Assembly (NCBI RefSeq): GCF_009900765.1
Contig: NZ_JAAABL010000014.1
Location: 1-64,000 of the forward strand
Direction: 5' to 3'
Length of the DNA stretch: 64,000 nucleotides
From: Rhodovarius lipocyclicus
GTDB taxonomy: Bacteria > Pseudomonadota > Alphaproteobacteria > Acetobacterales > Acetobacteraceae
Shown here: piece after piece, positions 60,058-64,000 of the stretch
How positions within the stretch are numbered: position 1 is the first letter of the stretch
Layout: each line of letters begins with the position of its first letter
Notes under the pieces: generated by a model
The model's database searches: none
The model's input: only the letters and a program-made list of their open reading frames with translations
Told to the model about the DNA's origin: nothing
Translations under genes and position numbers: made by a program

Positions 60058-60558
60058 TTACTCCACCAGCATCAAGGGCTCGCCGTATTCCACCGGCATG
60101 CCGCTTTCCACCAGGATGCGCGTCACGGTGCCGGCCTTGGGCGCCTTGATCTGGTTGAAGGTCTTCATCGCCTCGATCAGCAGCAGGGTCTGGCCGGCCT
60201 GCACCTGGGTGCCGACGGTGACGAACTGCGCCGAGCCGGGCTCGGGCGAGAGATAGGCCACGCCCACCATGGGGCTGGTCACGGCGCCGGGGTTCTTCGG
60301 GTCGAACTCCGCCTGGGCCGCCGGGGCGGGGGCCGCGGCCGCGACCGGGGCGGCCAGCGGCGGGGCGGCGGCGGGGGCCGCCGGCATGGGCGGCAGCGCC
60401 GCATAGGTCTGCACCGGGGCGGCCGCCACGGGCAGGTCGCGCACCACGCGGATGCGGCTGTCCTTCTCGACCAGCTCGATCTCGGTCAGATCGGTCTCAC
60501 GCAGAATCTTCGCCAGTTCCCGGATCGTCGCCGGGTCGAAGGTGATGCCGCTGCTCAT
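60058..60558 (-). CDS. accB: Biotin carboxyl carrier protein
   Basis: A 166-residue carrier. The N-terminal part (TIRELAKILRETDLTEIELV) contacts AccC; an Ala/Pro-rich linker runs from about 43 to 82; the biotinyl domain has VTSPMVGVAYLSPEPG and the biotinylation site EAMKTFNQI with K132, the usual EAMK. The ATG overlaps the aroQ stop (ATGA). Linker length is normal for Alphaproteobacteria. Confidence 0.98.
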   Translation of the reverse strand: MSSGITFDPATIRELAKILRETDLTEIELVEKDSRIRVVRDLPVAAAPVQTYAALPPMPAAPAAAPPLAAPVAAAAPAPAAQAEFDPKNPGAVTSPMVGVAYLSPEPGSAQFVTVGTQVQAGQTLLLIEAMKTFNQIKAPKAGTVTRILVESGMPVEYGEPLMLVE

Positions 60559-61010
60559 GCGTCCTCGTCCTGTTGTTCGGCCAGCAGGCCGGCCATGGCC
60601 CGGATCGCCAGCGCGTAACCCGCGACGCCGAGGCCGCAGATCACACCCGTGGCCACCTTGGACACATAGCTGTGCTGGCGGAATTCCTCCCGCCGGTGGA
60701 TGTTCGTGATGTGCACCTCGATCACCGGTTGCTCCGCGATCAGCAGGGCGTCCAGGATGGCGATGGAGGTGGTGGTGTATCCCGCCGGGTTGATGATGAT
60801 GCCATGCGACCGGCCACGGGCCTCCTGGATCCAGGAGACCAGCTCACCCTCGATGTTGGACTGGCGGAAATCGATGGCGAAGCCCAGCCGGTCGGCGGTT
60901 TCGGCGCACAGCGCCTCCACGTCGTCCAGCGTGGCCGCGCCGTAGATCTCGGGTTGCCGGAGGCCCAGCATGTTCAGGTTGGGCCCGTTGAGGACCGTGA
61001 TGAGCTTCAT
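60555..61010 (-). CDS. aroQ: Type II 3-dehydroquinate dehydratase
   Basis: A 151-residue enzyme of the shikimate pathway that dehydrates 3-dehydroquinate. VLNGPNLNMLGLRQPEIYG is the family start with the active-site Tyr; FRQSNIEGELVSWIQEA, GIIINPAGYTTTSIAILDALL and VIEVHITNIHRREEFRQHS (catalytic His) follow, and GVICGLGVAGYALAIRAM ends the domain. First gene of the operon with accB and accC, a well-known alphaproteobacterial order. A 130-bp gap separates it from the upstream hicA gene. Confidence 0.97.
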   Translation of the reverse strand: MKLITVLNGPNLNMLGLRQPEIYGAATLDDVEALCAETADRLGFAIDFRQSNIEGELVSWIQEARGRSHGIIINPAGYTTTSIAILDALLIAEQPVIEVHITNIHRREEFRQHSYVSKVATGVICGLGVAGYALAIRAMAGLLAEQQDEDA

Positions 61011-61142
61011 GTCTCAGCCGCGTTGAAGGGGCGGAACCGGGGGCGCGCCGCGACGCGCCGGGCCGGTTGCGGGAAGCAATGGCGGTAACACGGGGGTCAG
61101 CGCCCGGCAAGCGGCGCCATGGAAGGGGCAGGGCGGCCAGCC

Positions 61143-61340
61143 TCAGAAGGCCTTGGGCAGCCCGGCCTGTTTCAGGATGCCATTGGCGGTGTGGCGTGAG
61201 ACGACGCTCACGGGCACGGTGAAGTGCTGCTGCGTCAGGGGGGAATACCAAATCTCATGGCTGCCCTTGCCCTGACGGACAAACTGGCAGCCGGCCAGAC
61301 GCAGATATGTCACCAGCGGGCTGTAAAGGCTGGCGGCCAT
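61143..61340 (-). CDS. hicA: HicA-type toxin
   Basis: A 65-residue dsRBD-fold toxin, an mRNA interferase. LVTYLRLAGCQFVRQGKGSHEIWYSP carries the G.GSH motif with the catalytic His; FTVPVSVVSRHTANGILKQAGL is the usual C-terminal helix. It lies six bases downstream of the DUF1902-type antitoxin gene. Length and motif are normal, so it should be active. It sits between proA and aroQ, in an otherwise housekeeping area. Confidence 0.9.
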   Translation of the reverse strand: MAASLYSPLVTYLRLAGCQFVRQGKGSHEIWYSPLTQQHFTVPVSVVSRHTANGILKQAGLPKAF

Positions 61341-61346
61341 CCGGAA

Positions 61347-61568
61347 TCAGGCGGCCTTCTGGTGGACCACCATCTCCATATCCGGGTCGGCGGAGTGTTC
61401 GCCATTCAGTTCCCGCAGCTCGGCGAGCGCTTCCCGGGCATTCTTGATCAGCAGGTCGAGCGACGGGGATTCTAGAACCAGGCCGGGATAGGTGCTGTCG
61501 GCGATATACCACACCTGTGCATCCTCATCCCATTCGGCGCGGATCGTAACGGGCAAGGTGGTGTTCAT
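61347..61568 (-). CDS. hicB: HicB-like antitoxin, DUF1902 type
   Basis: A 73-residue protein, VTIRAEWDEDAQVWYIADST, YPGLVLESPSLDLLIKNARE and a C-terminal tail EMVVHQKAA. It has the partial RNase H-like fold of HicB (here DUF1902), which occludes HicA, but it lacks a C-terminal DNA-binding domain, so autoregulation would need another partner. The antitoxin gene comes first and the toxin second, the reverse of hicAB. Divergent from proA by 209 bp. Confidence 0.85.
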   Translation of the reverse strand: MNTTLPVTIRAEWDEDAQVWYIADSTYPGLVLESPSLDLLIKNAREALAELRELNGEHSADPDMEMVVHQKAA

Positions 61569-61777
61569 ACTGATGTCCCGAATGGGCCTTCTGGTTGGGA
61601 GCGGACCCTAAAGCGCGAGTCGCTGCGCTGCAAGCTATCCCGACAACGGGGGCCAGGGGCGGCGGTTGCACGGACGGGGCCGTTGGCAAAACTATATGGG
61701 CAGTGTCTTGAGCATTCCCAAATCGCGTTCCTGCACGCCGCCTTTGTCCCGCGATGGGGAAACGCTATATCCTCCCC

Positions 61778-63043
61778 ATGAACGCGATCGCCGATACCGC
61801 CACCGAAGCCCTGCACGCCGCCGCGACGGCCGCGCGCGAAGCCGCCGTCGTGCTGGCCCCGGCCCCGCGTGAGATCAAGGACCGCGCCCTGCTGGCCGCC
61901 GCCCGCGCCATCCGCGCCCATGCCGGCCGCATCCTGGCCGCCAACACCCAGGACCTGATGGGCGCGGACGACCTCATCCCCTCCTTCAAGGACCGGCTGA
62001 CCCTGAACCCCGCCCGCATCGAGGCGATGGCCCAGGGCGTGGAGGAAGTCGCCGCCCTGCCGGACCCTGTCGGCCGCACCCTGGCCGAATGGACACGCCC
62101 CAATGGCCTGACCATCCGCCGCGTGGCCCAGCCCATCGGCGTGATCGGCATGATCTTCGAAAGCCGCCCCAATGTGCTGGCCGATGCCGGCGCGCTGTGC
62201 CTGAAGGCCGGCAGCCCCGTGATCCTGCGCGGCGGCAAGGAAAGCGTGAACAGCGTCGCCGCCATCCACGCCGCCCTGATGGAAGGCCTGGCCGAGGCCG
62301 GCCTGCCCGGGACCTGCATCCAGATCCCCCCCAATGCCGACCGCGCCTTCGTGGGCGCCATGCTGAAGGCCGCGGGGCAGATCGACCTGATCGTGCCGCG
62401 CGGCGGCAAGGGCCTCGTCACCCGCGTGCAGGAGGAATCCCGCGTGCCGGTGCTGGCCCATGCCGAGGGGCTCTGCCACACCTATGTCCATGCCGCCGCC
62501 GACCCGGCCATGGCGCGCGCGGTGCTGGCCAACGCCAAGATGCGCCGCACCGGCGTCTGCGGCTCCACCGAGACGCTGCTGATCGACGCGGCCGTGGCAC
62601 CCGGACTGCTGCCCTTGCTGGTGGCGGACCTCGCGGCGCTGGGCTGCGGCTTCCGCGCTGACGAGCGCGCGCGCGCCATCTGCCCGGAACTGCCCGCCGC
62701 CACGGATGACGACTTCCACACCGAATGGCTGGGCGCCACGCTGAATGTCGCGGTGGTGGATGGCGTGGCCTCGGCGCTGGCGCATATCCGCCGCTATGGC
62801 ACCGAGCACACCGAGGCGATCATCACCGAGGACGCGGCGGCGGCCACCGAGTTCCTGAACCTGCTGGGTTCGGCGGTGGGGATGTGGAACACCTCCACCC
62901 AGTTCTGCGATGGGTTCGAGTTCGGCTTCGGCGCCGAGATCGGCATCGCCACCGGGCGCATGCACGCGCGCGGGCCGGTGGGGCTGGAGCAGCTGTGCAC
63001 CTATCGCTACCAGGTGATCGGCACGGGGCAGCTGCGCCCGTAA
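61778..63043 (+). CDS. proA: Glutamate-5-semialdehyde dehydrogenase (gamma-glutamyl phosphate reductase)
   Basis: A 421-residue ALDH-fold enzyme that reduces gamma-glutamyl phosphate to the semialdehyde in proline synthesis. RPNGLTIRRVAQPIGVIGMIFESRPNV, LRGGKESVNSV, IDLIVPRGGKGLV, VLAHAEGLCHTYVH and RRTGVCGSTETLLID with catalytic C261 are all typical; it ends LCTYRYQVIGTGQLRP. ATG at 61778 gives the family start. proB is not adjacent in this window. It is divergent from hicB. Confidence 0.97.
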   Translation: MNAIADTATEALHAAATAAREAAVVLAPAPREIKDRALLAAARAIRAHAGRILAANTQDLMGADDLIPSFKDRLTLNPARIEAMAQGVEEVAALPDPVGRTLAEWTRPNGLTIRRVAQPIGVIGMIFESRPNVLADAGALCLKAGSPVILRGGKESVNSVAAIHAALMEGLAEAGLPGTCIQIPPNADRAFVGAMLKAAGQIDLIVPRGGKGLVTRVQEESRVPVLAHAEGLCHTYVHAAADPAMARAVLANAKMRRTGVCGSTETLLIDAAVAPGLLPLLVADLAALGCGFRADERARAICPELPAATDDDFHTEWLGATLNVAVVDGVASALAHIRRYGTEHTEAIITEDAAAATEFLNLLGSAVGMWNTSTQFCDGFEFGFGAEIGIATGRMHARGPVGLEQLCTYRYQVIGTGQLRP

Positions 63044-63106
63044 GCTGGCCCTTCCCCGGAACGCCCGGCTGTGCCTAGCATCCTGGAAAACCAGGGAGGT
63101 CACACC

Positions 63107-63955
63107 ATGCGTTCCATCCTTCTCGCCACGGCCTTGTTCGTGGCGCCCGCGCTGGCCCAGGCCGCCTGCCCGGATGAGGCCACCATGGCCGCGCTGGCCC
63201 GCAACCTGCTGGCGCAGCAGCCCTCCCAGCCGATCGCGGGGATGACGTCGCTGGCCGACGGGCTGTGCGCGCAGAACCGGCTGGTGCCCCTGCTCTCGGC
63301 CCATTGGGGGCGGCCGGTGGGTTACAAGGTGGGGCTGACCAACCCCACGGCGCAGCAGCGCTTCGGGGTGAACCACCCCGTCACCGGCATCATCTATGAG
63401 AACACCGTGCGCCTGCTTTCGGATGGGGAGGTGGAGGCGCGCTTCGGCGCCGTGCCGACGGTGGAGGCCGACCTGATGGTGCGCGTGCGCGACGAGGGCA
63501 TCAACACCGCCCGCGACCACGTCGAGATCCTGCGCCACCTGGATCTCGTGATCCCCTTCATCGAGATGCCGGACCTGGCGCTGGCCTCCGGCCTCGATGG
63601 CCCGAACCTGCTGGCGATCAATGTCGGCGCGCGGCTGGGCGTGATGGGTGAGGCCATTCCGGTGCAGGCGAATGAGGATTTCGCGGCGCGGTTGGCCTCC
63701 ATGACCGTGGTGCTGGGGAACGACCAGCGCGAGCTGGCCCGCGCCCCGGGCACGGCGCTGCTGGGCCACCCGCTGAACGTGCTGCCCTGGCTGGCGCAGG
63801 ACCTGGCGAGCCGGGGCACGCGCCTGCGCGCGGGCGACCTGGTCAGCCTGGGCGGCTTCTCGCCGGCCCTGCCCACGGAGGCCGGGCGGCGCTACACCGT
63901 CCGCTATGAGGGCCTGCTGGCGGCCCCGGTCGAGGTGAGTGTGCGGACAAGGTGA
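63107..63955 (+). CDS. Exported 2-keto-4-pentenoate hydratase-like protein (FAH fold)
   Basis: A 282-residue protein with a signal peptide (MRSILLATALFVAPALAQA) before a hydratase/FAH-fold domain. GRPVGYKVGLTNPTAQQRFG and VTGIIYENTVRLL, then VEADLMVRVRDEGIN with the E.D metal ligands and LVIPFIEMPDL are those of 2-hydroxypentadienoate hydratases. Normal members are cytosolic. The start at 63107 follows GGGAGG, so the signal is not an artefact of an overlong start. It may act on a keto acid in the periplasm, or be a repurposed binder. It is 63 bp after proA. Its end is near the window edge. Confidence 0.85.
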   Translation: MRSILLATALFVAPALAQAACPDEATMAALARNLLAQQPSQPIAGMTSLADGLCAQNRLVPLLSAHWGRPVGYKVGLTNPTAQQRFGVNHPVTGIIYENTVRLLSDGEVEARFGAVPTVEADLMVRVRDEGINTARDHVEILRHLDLVIPFIEMPDLALASGLDGPNLLAINVGARLGVMGEAIPVQANEDFAARLASMTVVLGNDQRELARAPGTALLGHPLNVLPWLAQDLASRGTRLRAGDLVSLGGFSPALPTEAGRRYTVRYEGLLAAPVEVSVRTR

Positions 63956-64000
63956 GCGTGGGCGATCGACGAAGGGCGCGGATCGGGCTTCTGGGGGGCA

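Overview
The window is a very GC-rich (about 70 percent by eye) alphaproteobacterial chromosome segment. Gene content and order point to the Rhodospirillales, most likely an Acetobacteraceae (Roseomonas-like) bacterium: an aroQ-accB-accC operon, mreBCD-mrdA-rodA, petP-petR with a kinase divergent from ilvE, Bug-type and NMT1-type solute receptors, and a divergent gloB/methyltransferase pair. The genus is an inference; no rRNA is present.

Layout. 1-3933 is accessory DNA: the start of an IS transposase cut by the window edge, a broken LysR gene, a YghU-type glutathione transferase, a fossil type I-C CRISPR-Cas locus (C-terminus of cas4, N-terminus of cas1 with an amber stop, two decayed repeats around a 33-nt spacer) and an orphan ParB/Srx-like protein. 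A tRNA-Val(CAC) at 3934-4008 marks the border with ordinary chromosome. 4130-8129 holds a DUF3108 protein, a gloB-GST-cupin-methyltransferase operon and a divergent methyltransferase. 8404-19170 is a long minus-strand catabolic/uptake run (Rieske oxygenase, glutamine-synthetase-like ligase, ABC importer with two permeases, MFS carrier, DadA-like oxidase, Bug receptor, SDR) facing an IclR regulator across a perfect palindrome. 20203-31276 has an exonuclease, MFS, a DmpA-like peptidase, DoxX/LysR, mobB-moeA, an enoyl-CoA hydratase, the petP-petR-kinase operon and ilvE. 31560-39365 carries recX-azlC-azlD, an M19 dipeptidase interrupted by a nine-G tract, a MscS-type channel, a TrmN6-like methylase, an EF-hand protein, a CBS protein and a HicA-like protein. 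39563-45818 is a TRAP transporter with a class III aminotransferase and an AMP-forming ligase. 45874-51715 has an M3 peptidase, an ABC1 kinase, an MFS exporter and an O-antigen-ligase-like protein. 51881-57418 is the elongasome operon. 57684-63955 ends with a SYLF lipoprotein, aroQ-accB-accC, a hicBA pair, proA and an exported hydratase-like protein.

Two dispersed intergenic repeat families run through the chromosomal part. One (about 100 bp when complete, four copies) begins exactly at a TAG stop codon of the preceding gene. The other (about 230 bp, six copies) is a chain of GC hairpins around an AT-rich core, always placed at a gene 3' end, and its core keeps a similar open peptide frame in diverged copies. 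Tight coupling (ATGA, GTGA or TGATG overlaps) is common, so most clusters are probably operons.
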